In this document: in pieces, positions 43,155 to 50,890 of the stretch | Numbering within the stretch: the stretch's first letter is position 1 | Layout of the letters: each line of letters opens with the position of its first letter | Assembly: GCA_963744005.1 (NCBI GenBank) | Contig: CAVURU010000003.1 | Coordinates: 434,001-498,000 of the forward strand | DNA from: Palsa-504 sp963744005 | Lineage (GTDB): Bacteria > Actinomycetota > Actinomycetes > Streptosporangiales > Streptosporangiaceae | DNA: 64,000 nucleotides | Direction of reading: 5' to 3' | Program-made: the position numbers and the translations under genes | Notes under the pieces: generated by a model | Told to the model about the DNA's origin: nothing | What the model saw: only the letters and a program-made list of their open reading frames with translations | Databases searched by the model: none

Positions 43155-44885
43155 ATGACTCCTGACAGCGGACTCCGCAGCACCCACTGGTTCGGCGCGA
43201 CCGGGCGGAGCGGGATGAACCACCGCTCGTGGATGCGCGCCCAGGGCTTCACACCGGAGGTCTTCGACGGCCGCCCGGTCATCGGCATCGCCACCACCTG
43301 GTCGGAGCTGGCCCCGTGCAACGTGCACCTGCAGCGGGTGGCGGAGTCGGTCAAGCGCGGGGTCTGGCAGGCGGGCGGGTTCCCGCTGGAGTTCCCGGCC
43401 ATGGCGCTGGGCGAGACGCTGATGCGGCCCACGACCATGCTCTACCGCAACCTGCTGGCCATGGAGGCCGAGGAGCTGATGCGGGCCAACCCGCTGGACG
43501 GGGTGGTGCTGCTGTCCGGGTGTGACAAGACCACGCCCGGGCTGCTGATGGCGGCGGCAAGCGTGGACCTGCCCGCGATCATGGTCACCGGCGGCCCGAT
43601 GCTGAACGGCAAGTACCGCGGCGCCGACGTCGGATCGGGGACGGCGGTGTGGCGGCTCGAGGAAGACCTGGTGGCCGGGCGGATCACCCAGGAAGAATGC
43701 GAGTTCGCCGAGGGGTGCATGGCCCGGTCCAACGGCCACTGCATGACCATGGGCACCGCATCGACGATGGCCTCCATGGCCGAGGCCCTCGGCATGCAGC
43801 TGCCCTACTCGGCGAGCTGGCCCGCGGTGGACTCGCGCCGGTATGAGACGGCGCAGCGCGCCGGGCAGGTCATCGTCGACCTGGTCCGGCGGGACCTACG
43901 TCCTTCCGCCATCATGACCCGGGCCGCGTTCGAGAACGCGATCAGGGTCAACGCGGCCATCGGCGGGTCGACCAACTCGGTCATCCACCTGCTGGCCATC
44001 GCCGGTCGGCTGGGCGTGCCGCTGGCCCTGGACGACTTCGACGTGCTGGGCCGGGACGTCCCCACGCTGGTCAATCTGCAGCCCAACGGCAAGTACCTGA
44101 TGGAGGACTTCTGCTACGCCGGCGGCCTGCCCGCGGTGATGCGCGAGCTGGCCGAGGCCGGCCTGCTCGACCCGGAGCCGATCACCGTGACCGGCGCGGC
44201 CATCGGCGCGAACGTCGCCGAGGCCGAGTGCTGGAACCGCGAGGTCATCACCACCGTCGCCGAGCCGATGCAGCCCGCCGGGACCGGGACCGCGGTGCTG
44301 CGCGGCAACCTGGCGCCGGGCGGCGCGGTCATCAAGCAGTCCGCCGCCTCCCCGCACCTGCTCCGGCACCGGGGCCGGGCCCTGGTCTTCGACTCCCCGG
44401 CCGACTACTACGCGGTGTCGAACGATCCCGGCCTCGACGTGGACGAGGACACCGTGCTGGTCATCCGGTACTGCGGGCCGCGCGGCTACCCCGGCATGCC
44501 GGAGGTGGCCAACGTGGCCCTGCCCCGGAAGCTGCTGCTGCGCGGCGTCCGCGACATGGTGCGGATCTGCGACGGCCGGATGTCCGGCACGGCCTACGGG
44601 ACCGTCGTCCTGCACACCTCGCCGGAGGCCGCGGCGGGCGGCCCGCTGGCCCTGGTCCGGACCGGCGACTGGATCACCCTGGACGTCCCGGGCCGGGCCG
44701 TGACCCTGGAGGTGGGCGAGGACGAGCTGGCCGAACGGCGCGCCGCCTGGCGCCCGCCCGCGCCGCACGCGAGCCGGGGCTGGACCCGGCTGTACTGCGA
44801 GCACGTCCAGCAGGCCGAGGCGGGGGCGGACCTGGACTTCCTGGTCGGCGCGAGCGGCCATGAGGTCCCCAAGGATCCGCACTGA
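43155..44885 (+). CDS. IlvD/Edd family dehydratase
   Basis: A 576-residue iron-sulfur dehydratase. The three cluster cysteines of the family are in SELAPCNVHL, LSGCDKTTPG and NGHCMTMGTASTM, and the substrate/Mg region IGGSTNSVIHLLAIA and CDGRMSGTAYGTVVLH are present. The N-terminus RSGMNHRSWMRAQGFTPEVFDG matches the sugar-acid dehydratase branch (arabinonate/xylonate type) rather than biosynthetic dihydroxy-acid dehydratase. It would convert an aldonate to a 2-keto-3-deoxy acid. No sugar transporter or aldolase lies beside it, so the pathway is not evident locally. Confidence 0.88.
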   Translation: MTPDSGLRSTHWFGATGRSGMNHRSWMRAQGFTPEVFDGRPVIGIATTWSELAPCNVHLQRVAESVKRGVWQAGGFPLEFPAMALGETLMRPTTMLYRNLLAMEAEELMRANPLDGVVLLSGCDKTTPGLLMAAASVDLPAIMVTGGPMLNGKYRGADVGSGTAVWRLEEDLVAGRITQEECEFAEGCMARSNGHCMTMGTASTMASMAEALGMQLPYSASWPAVDSRRYETAQRAGQVIVDLVRRDLRPSAIMTRAAFENAIRVNAAIGGSTNSVIHLLAIAGRLGVPLALDDFDVLGRDVPTLVNLQPNGKYLMEDFCYAGGLPAVMRELAEAGLLDPEPITVTGAAIGANVAEAECWNREVITTVAEPMQPAGTGTAVLRGNLAPGGAVIKQSAASPHLLRHRGRALVFDSPADYYAVSNDPGLDVDEDTVLVIRYCGPRGYPGMPEVANVALPRKLLLRGVRDMVRICDGRMSGTAYGTVVLHTSPEAAAGGPLALVRTGDWITLDVPGRAVTLEVGEDELAERRAAWRPPAPHASRGWTRLYCEHVQQAEAGADLDFLVGASGHEVPKDPH

Positions 44886-44969
44886 CGGGCGATCTCACGG
44901 ACGGCCATAACCGGGCGGGTATTGTTCACCTTTGTCCCTTTCCGCACCCGGAACACCAGGCAGGAGCAC

Positions 44970-45551
44970 GTGGAGAACGTCGTCCTCGTGGATGAGAGCG
45001 GGGCCCCCTGCGGCGTCGCGGCCAAGGCCACCGTCCACCACGCCCAGACCCCGATGCACCTGGCCTTCTCGGCCTACCTGTTCAACGGCGCGGGCCAGTT
45101 CCTGCTGACCCGGCGGGCCGAGTCCAAGCACACCTTCCCCGGGGTGTGGACCAACACGTGCTGCGGGCACCCGGCTCCCGGCGAGCCTATTCACGACAGC
45201 GTCCGGCGCCGGCTCCGGCAGGAGCTGGGCATCGGGACGGCTGAGCTGGTGCTCATGCTGCCCGGGTTCCGGTACCAGGCCCGGATGGCCAACGGCGTGC
45301 TGGAGAACGAGATCTGCCCGGTCTACGCGGCTTACTCCGACGAGGCTCCCGACCCGGACCCGGCTGAGGTGGCCGAGGTGCGCTGGATGGACTGGGCCGA
45401 ATTCGGCGCGGCCGTCCGCGACGGCCGGCAGCCCGCCTCGCCGTGGTGCGCGCTGCAGCTGCCCGAGCTCGCCGCCCGGGGGCCGGACCCGCTGACCTGG
45501 GCGGCCGCCGACGCCGCGGCCCTGCCGCCGGCGGCCGTCGCCTCCGCCTGA
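44970..45551 (+). CDS. idi: Isopentenyl-diphosphate delta-isomerase, type I
   Basis: A 193-residue Nudix-fold isomerase that interconverts isopentenyl and dimethylallyl diphosphate for isoprenoid synthesis. The catalytic cysteine is in WTNTCCGHP and the catalytic glutamate in LENEICPVY; the modified Nudix helix is SVRRRLRQELGI. GTG 44970 is preferred, because AGGAGCAC directly precedes it and the conserved VENVVLVDESG begins there; an upstream start would add 16 residues. No other isoprenoid gene is adjacent, so it stands alone. Confidence 0.93.
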   Translation: MENVVLVDESGAPCGVAAKATVHHAQTPMHLAFSAYLFNGAGQFLLTRRAESKHTFPGVWTNTCCGHPAPGEPIHDSVRRRLRQELGIGTAELVLMLPGFRYQARMANGVLENEICPVYAAYSDEAPDPDPAEVAEVRWMDWAEFGAAVRDGRQPASPWCALQLPELAARGPDPLTWAAADAAALPPAAVASA

Positions 45552-45945
45552 CGTCCGTGTTTGTGCCGGTCGGACCGGAACGTCGCAGTGCGTGCTCGTC
45601 TGGTTACTAGCGCCCCGCGCGCGAGACACGCGGACGTCGCCCTTTGTTGGGCAGCTGGTCACGACAAGGCCGCATTGCCCGGATCTCCCGCTTAGCCGCG
45701 ATGCGGAAGAGAAATGCCTTTGTAGCTGGATAAACAAGACGTTCGCAGTAAACGTGCAGGTGAGAGGCTTCGCGGAAGGTGATGATGAACGCTGTGGCGA
45801 GGTCTTGTCCAGAGTTTTTACAGGTGCGTTATCAACTGGTTATGCACAGGCTCATTAGGCCGGTCTAAAGGCAATACGCGAAACGATCCCCAGGATTTCC
45901 ACAATGCCGGCCGCACCGTGGACAGCGGCGGCCCGGTCCCGGCCC
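45552..45945. other. Low-GC gene-free segment with DnaA-box-like words
   Basis: About 390 bases with visibly lower GC than the flanks. One open frame at 45592-45858 is not convincing as a protein. Between 45805 and 45925 there are several near-matches to the actinobacterial DnaA box: TTGTCCAGA, TTATCAACT, TTATGCACA, TTTCCACAA (reverse of TTGTGGAAA) and GTGGACAG. No dnaA, dnaN or partition gene is nearby, so this is not the origin. Confidence 0.4.
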
Positions 45946-47385
45946 TCAGTCGTCGGGGTAGTGCCGGCCCGGCCGGACGTAGCCGAAGAACGCCCGGCTC
46001 TTGATCAGGTCGCAGACTTCCTCAGGGACCATCGCCTCCCACGAGGCGTCCTGGCCGGCGATCCGGCGCAGCACGTCGCGGCTGAAGATGGGCAGGTACT
46101 CGGGCCGGTAGTTGTCCAGGTGGACGAAGCTGCCGCGGCCGTAGAGGTAGTCGTACAGCGGCTGCAGCTCGTCCTGCACCTTGATGTCGTACACGGTGCG
46201 CAGCTCGTTGTCGGGCGTCGGCCGGTGCGGGTAGACGTAGAGCTTCAGGCCGTTCTTGAACAGCCGGCCGAAGCTCTCCAGGATCCCGCCGGGCAGCTGG
46301 CTGTGGTTCTTCTCGTCGAACAGGTCGAACAGGCTCGGCACGCCCATCACGATGCCGATCCGCTCGTTCGTCCGCTCCCCGATGTAGGCGGCCAGCCGGT
46401 AGTAGTCGAAGTAGTCAGTGATCAGCACCGTCTTGCCGCAGGCGGCGAGCAGCTCGGCCCGGGCCAGGAAGTCCCGCCGGTCGACGTCCTGGCCGCCGGC
46501 CAGCAGGTTGCGCATGGTGATCTCGGTGAGCTGCAGGATCTCCTTGCCGGCCACGGCCGGGTCCTGCTCGAACTTGGCCTGGGCCGTGTCGAGCATGTCC
46601 AGGTTCACGTGCGTCGGCGGGCGGAAGCTGCCCCGCTCCAGCAGGACGGCCTTCTTGCGCAGCACCTCGCTCGGCTGAAGCACGGCCCGGTCCGGGCCGA
46701 ACATGGCCACCCCGCTCAGCCCGACCTGGACCAGCTTGAGCGCCATCAGCCGGTTGTCCACGCCGCGGAACTCGATGCCGCGGAACTGGATCATGTCGAT
46801 CTCGATCCGGCCGACGGTCAGCCCGTCCAGCAGGCTCTCGATCAGCCGCTCCGGCTCGTGGTTCTCGAAGAACGCCCCGTACAGCATGTTCACGCCGACG
46901 ATGCCCAGCGCCTCCTGCTGCAGCCAGGCCTCCACGTCCAGCATCCTGACGTGCATGATGAGCTGGCTCGGCTCGTCGTGCGGCTGGGACTGGAACTTCA
47001 CGCCCATCCAGCCGTGGCACTCGTTGCCGCCCCGGAAGCTGCGCGCCACCACCGTGTCGGCGAAGGCGAAGAAGCAGTTCGTGTCGCCGCGCTCGTCGCC
47101 CAGCCGCTCGACGTTGAGCTGGAACTCCTTGTCCAGCATGCCCTGCAGGCGGCCCATGGAGACGTAGCGCTCGGCCTTGCCGTAGACCGCGTCGCTGACC
47201 GCCATGTCGTAGGCGGATATCGACTTGGCGACCGTGCCCGCGGCGCCGCCCACCCGGAAGAACCAGCGGACCACCTCCTGGCCGGCGCCGATCTCCGCGA
47301 TGGTGCCGTACCACCGCGGGTCGAGGTTGATGCGGAGGGCCTTCTGGTCGGTGTCGGTCTGGTGTACGCCGATGAGCTCGCTCAT
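45946..47385 (-). CDS. Conserved protein of unknown function
   Basis: A 479-residue cytoplasmic protein with no signal peptide or membrane segment. Very conserved-looking blocks include ALRINLDPRWYGTIAEIGAGQEVVRWFFRVGGAAGTVAKSISAYDMAVSD near the N-terminus, GWMGVKFQ, PSQLIMHVRMLD, RGVDNRLMALKLVQVGLSGVAMF and KTVLITDYFDYYRLAAYI. I recall homologues in diverse bacteria under unreliable labels such as nicotinate-nucleotide adenylyltransferase or TonB-dependent receptor; neither a nucleotidyl-transfer HxGH nor a beta-barrel is visible here. It is a stand-alone gene beside a low-GC segment. Function cannot be assigned. Confidence 0.75.
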   Translation of the reverse strand: MSELIGVHQTDTDQKALRINLDPRWYGTIAEIGAGQEVVRWFFRVGGAAGTVAKSISAYDMAVSDAVYGKAERYVSMGRLQGMLDKEFQLNVERLGDERGDTNCFFAFADTVVARSFRGGNECHGWMGVKFQSQPHDEPSQLIMHVRMLDVEAWLQQEALGIVGVNMLYGAFFENHEPERLIESLLDGLTVGRIEIDMIQFRGIEFRGVDNRLMALKLVQVGLSGVAMFGPDRAVLQPSEVLRKKAVLLERGSFRPPTHVNLDMLDTAQAKFEQDPAVAGKEILQLTEITMRNLLAGGQDVDRRDFLARAELLAACGKTVLITDYFDYYRLAAYIGERTNERIGIVMGVPSLFDLFDEKNHSQLPGGILESFGRLFKNGLKLYVYPHRPTPDNELRTVYDIKVQDELQPLYDYLYGRGSFVHLDNYRPEYLPIFSRDVLRRIAGQDASWEAMVPEEVCDLIKSRAFFGYVRPGRHYPDD

Positions 47386-47572
47386 CCGTCTCCTCTGCCT
47401 GCTCGCCGCGCCCGCGGGTAGCAGGCCGGCGCCACTACCGATCGGTTGAAATTGTACCGATTACGCCCGGCCGGCGGCTAGACACGCGCAGGTAAACAGC
47501 GGGTTTCGCCGCTTCGCTCAGGTTTCGCCGAGAAGTCGGAATAACGGCGCTCCGGGTCGGCTTCTGGCTGCC

Positions 47573-48511
47573 ATGAGGGCTATCGGAGTAACGGAATTCG
47601 GCGGGCCGGACGCACTGCGCGTCGTGGAGCTGCCTGACCCGCAGGCGGGACCGGGCGAGGTGCGCATCAGGGTGCGCGCGGCCGCGGTGAACCCGACGGA
47701 CACCATCCTGCGCGCCGGCGTCCTGGCCGACGTGCTCAAGGACGTGCCGTCCCCGTACGTGCCGGGCATGGACGTGGCGGGCGTGCTGGACCAGGTCGGC
47801 CCGCAGACCTCGACGGACCTGCGGCCGGGCGACGACGTGATGGGCATCGTGCTCCCGCACGGCCCGCACGGTGCGTACTCCGAGCTGATCGTGCTGCCCG
47901 CCGAGGCGGTGGCCCGGGTACCGGCCGGGGCCAGCCACGCCGAGGCCGCCACGCTGCCGATGAACGGCCTGACCACCGTGCAGGCCTTCGACCTGCTCGA
48001 GCTGGCGCCCGGCCAGGTGCTGGCCGTGACCGGCGCGGCCGGGGCGGTCGGCGGGTACGCCGTGGAGCTGGGCCGGGCGGCCGGCCTGCGGGTCATCGCC
48101 GACGCCTCCGAGCAGGACGAGCAGCTGGTCAAGGACCTGGGCGCCGACATCGTGGTGCGGCGCGGCCCGGACTTCGCCGCGCAGGTCCGCGCGGTGGTGC
48201 CCGATGGCGCTGACGGGCTGATCGACGGGGCCCTGCTGGACGAGCTGGCCGTGCCCGCCGTCCGCGACGGCGGCCGCATCGCCACCGTGCGCGGCTTCCG
48301 CGGCGGCGAGCAGCGCGGCATCACCTTCCACCCGGTGCGGGTGCGGACCTACGAGCGCGAGCAGGCCAAGCTGGACCGGCTGCGGCAGCAGGTCGAGGAC
48401 GGCCAGGTGACGCTGCGCGTGGCCCGGTCCCTGCCCGCCGAGCAGGCCGCCGAGGCGCACCGCATCCTGGAGGCGGGCGGCACCCGCGGCCGGGTCATCC
48501 TGGAGTTCTGA
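47573..48511 (+). CDS. NADPH:quinone reductase-like oxidoreductase
   Basis: A 312-residue zinc-free medium-chain reductase. MRAIGVTEFGGPDALRVVELPDPQAGPGEVRIRVRAAAVNPTDT is the GroES-like opening, and the cofactor loop is VTGAAGAVGGYAVELGRAAG. The last third is shorter than in the paralogue at 6578. It likely reduces quinones or reactive carbonyls with NADPH. Its end overlaps, on the other strand, a 53-residue cysteine-rich open frame. The promoter region shares 187 bases with the divergent gene at 45946. Confidence 0.9.
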   Translation: MRAIGVTEFGGPDALRVVELPDPQAGPGEVRIRVRAAAVNPTDTILRAGVLADVLKDVPSPYVPGMDVAGVLDQVGPQTSTDLRPGDDVMGIVLPHGPHGAYSELIVLPAEAVARVPAGASHAEAATLPMNGLTTVQAFDLLELAPGQVLAVTGAAGAVGGYAVELGRAAGLRVIADASEQDEQLVKDLGADIVVRRGPDFAAQVRAVVPDGADGLIDGALLDELAVPAVRDGGRIATVRGFRGGEQRGITFHPVRVRTYEREQAKLDRLRQQVEDGQVTLRVARSLPAEQAAEAHRILEAGGTRGRVILEF

Positions 48512-48656
48512 GCAGGCGCAGCCGGGCCAGCCACAGCCGGACCCGCTGCCGGGCGCTCACGTTCAGGGAGTGGATGCACGCGCCGGAGCCGTCCGGCAGC
48601 AGGCATCCGCCGTCGCAGGCACCCCAGCAGTGCCTGCAGTGACGATACGCAGGCAT
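48495..48656 (-). CDS. Small cysteine-rich protein (53 residues)
   Basis: An ATG at 48656 opens a 53-residue frame with five cysteines at positions 7, 10, 14, 18 and 27 (spacing CxxC-x3-C-x3-C-x8-C) and histidines at 6 and 9, followed by a basic helix (SARQRVRLWLARLRLL). The spacing suggests a small metal-binding knuckle. It is antisense to the last 17 bases of the quinone-reductase gene and divergent from the GntR gene (87 bases). No good ribosome site is visible, so confidence is moderate. Confidence 0.45.
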   Translation of the reverse strand: MPAYRHCRHCWGACDGGCLLPDGSGACIHSLNVSARQRVRLWLARLRLLRTPG

Positions 48657-48743
48657 GGGCCTATTGTCGCCCAGACCGTGCCCCGGCCGACACGGCGGGG
48701 CGCTCGCCCGGAATCGGCGAAAGGCCGGATACGCTCGGTATCC

Positions 48744-49532
48744 ATGGCCGTAGAACAGGCGGTGCCCCGGTCACCTGCGCTGTACCGCAAGGTCGCCGAC
48801 GACATCAGGGCGGCCATCGCGGCGGGCGGGTACGCGGCGGGCACCCGGCTGCCGTCCGAGAGCGAGCTGGCCGAGCGGTACCTGGTGTCCCGCGGCACGG
48901 TCCGCCAGGCGTTCGCGGCGCTGCGCGCCGACGGGGTGATCGCGTCCCGCCGGGGAGCCCGCCGGGTGGTCATCGGCGGCCCGCGGGTGCAGAGCTTCGG
49001 CGAGCTGCTCTCGTTCTCCCGCTGGGCCCGGGCCATGGGCGAGGAGCCCGGCGGCCGGGTCATCTCGATGCAGCGCGCGGCGGCCAGGCCCGCCGAGGCG
49101 GAGCGGCTCGGCCTGCCCGCCGGCCAGCCCGTCTACCGGCTGGTCCGGGTCCGGCTGCTGTCCGGCCGCCCGGTGATGGTGGAGCGCGGCGCCTACCCGG
49201 AGCAGGTCGGCGCGCTGGTCGCCGGGATGGACCTGGCCGCCTGCTCGATCACCGAGAGCCTGGAGGAACTGGGCATCGTGTTCGCCGACGCGGAGCACGT
49301 CATCGACGCCGTCCCGGCCTCAGCGCAGGACGCCCGGCTGCTCGGCGTCAGCCCGCGGGTGCCGATGCTGCGCGAGCGGCGGCTCACCACCGACCCGGCC
49401 GGCGTCCCGGTGGAGTGGTCCGATGACCGCTACGTGGGCAGCGCGGTCGCGTTCAGCGTGCACAACTCGACCGCCGTCAACGCGCTGTCCCGGACCCCGG
49501 CCGCCTCAGCCCCGGGCCAGCGCCGCGACTAG
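48744..49532 (+). CDS. GntR family regulator, HutC/UTRA type
   Basis: A 262-residue regulator. The winged helix is YRKVADDIRAAIAAGGYAAGTRLPSESELAERYLVSRGTVRQAFAALRADGVI, and the UTRA effector domain starts near residue 85 (VQSFGELLSFSRWARAMGEEPGGRV, then VYRLVRVRLLSGRPVMVERGAY). UTRA regulators such as PhnF control phosphonate genes, and this one opens the phosphonate island. Its probable target is the 14-bp box found at 50850-50863 and 56801-56814. ATG 48744 matches the conserved N-terminus; the longer upstream frame is not supported. It overlaps the convergent HD-oxygenase gene by 27 bases. Confidence 0.9.
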   Translation: MAVEQAVPRSPALYRKVADDIRAAIAAGGYAAGTRLPSESELAERYLVSRGTVRQAFAALRADGVIASRRGARRVVIGGPRVQSFGELLSFSRWARAMGEEPGGRVISMQRAAARPAEAERLGLPAGQPVYRLVRVRLLSGRPVMVERGAYPEQVGALVAGMDLAACSITESLEELGIVFADAEHVIDAVPASAQDARLLGVSPRVPMLRERRLTTDPAGVPVEWSDDRYVGSAVAFSVHNSTAVNALSRTPAASAPGQRRD

Positions 49533-50075
49533 CGGCGCGAAGTGCCCGAACGGCGGCGCGGCGGCGGCCGGGTCCTTGGCCTGATCGTCCCAGCGGCGTA
49601 CCGCCACCGCGTCGCGGGCGTGCGGCCCGGCCTCGAACTGCGCCGCCTCGGCCGCCGGCATCGGGCCGCCCTGCACGGCCAGGGTGCGGACCGACTCGGC
49701 CGACAGCAGCCCGGCGTAGCCCGCGTCGACGGCGCACAGGTACCGCTTGGCCGCCACGTGCAGCCGCACCGGCTCGGTCACCTCCGGGCCGAACCACTGG
49801 CTGAGCCAGCCCGCGCCGGCCTCCCCGTGCCGGTCCTCTGTTCTTTCCTGGGGGGACGTCCCCCCAGACCCCCCTGGAGGTCCGTCCATTTCTCGCCAGA
49901 GCAGGTGCCCGACGTCGTGCAGCAGGGCCGCGGCGATCAGGGCGGGCGGCGCCCCGGCCGCCTGGGCCAGCGCCCCGGCCTGCCGCATGTGCTCGCCGAT
50001 GGTCACCGGCTCGCCGAGGTAGTCCCGCGCCCCCGGCCCGTCGAACAGCTCCCCGATCTCCTCCACCGCCGTCAC
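49506..50075 (-). CDS. HD-domain oxygenase, PhnZ/TmpB-like
   Basis: A 189-residue HD protein. Tyr, Glu and His in DYLGEPVTIGEHMRQ and the His-Asp-x2-His of LLHDVGHLL fall at exactly the spacing I recall for the di-iron and substrate residues of PhnZ (Tyr24, Glu27, His34, His58, Asp59, His62); later ligands are DRHGEAG, RLHVAAKRYL and RRWDDQAK. PhnZ-type enzymes cleave the C-P bond of a 1-hydroxy-phosphonate oxidatively. A loop after HLLWREMD is about eight residues longer than expected and is encoded by the palindrome at 49848-49867. The GTG start overlaps the dioxygenase stop (GTGA). Confidence 0.82.
   Translation of the reverse strand: MTAVEEIGELFDGPGARDYLGEPVTIGEHMRQAGALAQAAGAPPALIAAALLHDVGHLLWREMDGPPGGSGGTSPQERTEDRHGEAGAGWLSQWFGPEVTEPVRLHVAAKRYLCAVDAGYAGLLSAESVRTLAVQGGPMPAAEAAQFEAGPHARDAVAVRRWDDQAKDPAAAAPPFGHFAPLVAALARG
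49848..49867. repeat. 20-bp perfect palindrome inside the HD-oxygenase gene
   Basis: CTGGGGGGACGTCCCCCCAG lies within the coding frame, next to ACCCCCCTGGAGG, and encodes the Gly/Pro/Ser-rich insert PPGGSGGTSPQERTE. It looks like a short mobile-type palindromic element captured in frame in a surface loop. Confidence 0.6.
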
Positions 50076-50806
50076 GGCGTCTCCTCTCGTTGCAGGACGG
50101 CCAGCGTGCTGGCCAGCCCGTCCAGGTCGGCGTAGCAGCCCTGCAGGTGCCGGGCGGCGGTGGCCCGGAACTCGGTCCGGGCGTGCAGGATGCGGGTGTT
50201 GTCGAAGATGAGGCAGTCTCCCGGGACCAGACGCAGGTTCAGCTGCCGCTCCGGCCGGGCCAGCAGGGCCGCCCACCGGGCGTAGGCGGCGTAGAACGCG
50301 GTCACCTGGTCGTAGTCCAGCCGCAGCGGCTGGGCCTGGCTGTTGAACCGGACGCCCTGCACGCGGCCGTCCGGGCTGAGCTGGATGAGCGGCTGGCAGG
50401 CCCGCAGCTCGGTCCCGCCGTCCCGGTAGCCGAACGGGACCGGGGTGCTCGACCCGGACGTCGAACAGCCGGCCGTAGTTCGTCTCGCGCACGAAGCCGA
50501 AGCTGGCCGCGACCTCCAGCACCAGGCCGGGCTCGACGGGCACGTCGCGGAGCAGCACGAAGCCCCAGCGCAGCACGGCCTGCAGCGCGCCGGCCCGGAC
50601 GGCCGGGTGGGCCAGGTACCGCGGCCAGCTCGCCTCCGGCGGCCGGGCCAGGTCCTCGGGCCGCCCGGCGACGTCCGTCAGCTTCTGCCCGCTGACCGGA
50701 TCGAGGCACTCCGGGCACGGCAGTTGTCGCGCAGCCAAACGGCAGGGAAACGGAGCAGGGAACCGTCCGTCTCGACTTCCAGATATCCGACATCCTGGCT
50801 GCTCAA
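50072..50806 (-). pseudogene. Fe(II)/2-oxoglutarate oxygenase (TmpA/gamma-butyrobetaine hydroxylase-like), core deleted
   Basis: The N-terminal zinc-binding domain (LEVETDGSLLRFPAVWLRDNC then CPECLDPVSGQK) and the start of the oxygenase domain (WGFVLLRDVPVEPGLVLEVAASFGFVRETNYGRLFDVRVEHP) are present, joined by a one-base gap near 50722. After VRVEHP the frame changes and sequence resumes at FGYRDGGTELRACQPLIQLSPDG through GDCLIFDNTRILHARTEF to the stop. The segment that should carry the iron-binding HxD is missing, about 50 residues. The family hydroxylates phosphonates or betaines ahead of PhnZ/TmpB. The start may be TTG 50806 (AGGAG upstream). Confidence 0.75.
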
Positions 50807-50849
50807 GTGCCATCTCCTGAATCCTGACTGGATTCCGTCGTGAAGTAAG

Positions 50850-50863
50850 TTGGCTATACAAGT
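50850..50863. promoter_or_regulatory. GntR/HutC-type box, phosphonate enzyme genes
   Basis: TTGGCTATACAAGT lies between the divergent dioxygenase and FAD-oxidase genes. TTG-x6-CAA symmetry resembles HutC/PhnF operators. It matches the box upstream of the importer in 13 of 14 positions. A -10-like TATACT at 50878-50883 places the plus-strand transcript start at or next to the ATG at 50891, so that message may be leaderless. Confidence 0.65.
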
Positions 50864-50890
50864 TGGGACATTTCGACTATACTGGCGGGC

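Noticed and set aside
45592..45858. 88-codon frame in the low-GC gap
   Set aside because: Composition is not protein-like, there is no clear ribosome site, and it spans DnaA-box-like words. More likely noncoding.
45805..45925. Chromosomal origin
   Set aside because: No dnaA, dnaN, gyrase or parAB genes and too few strong boxes.
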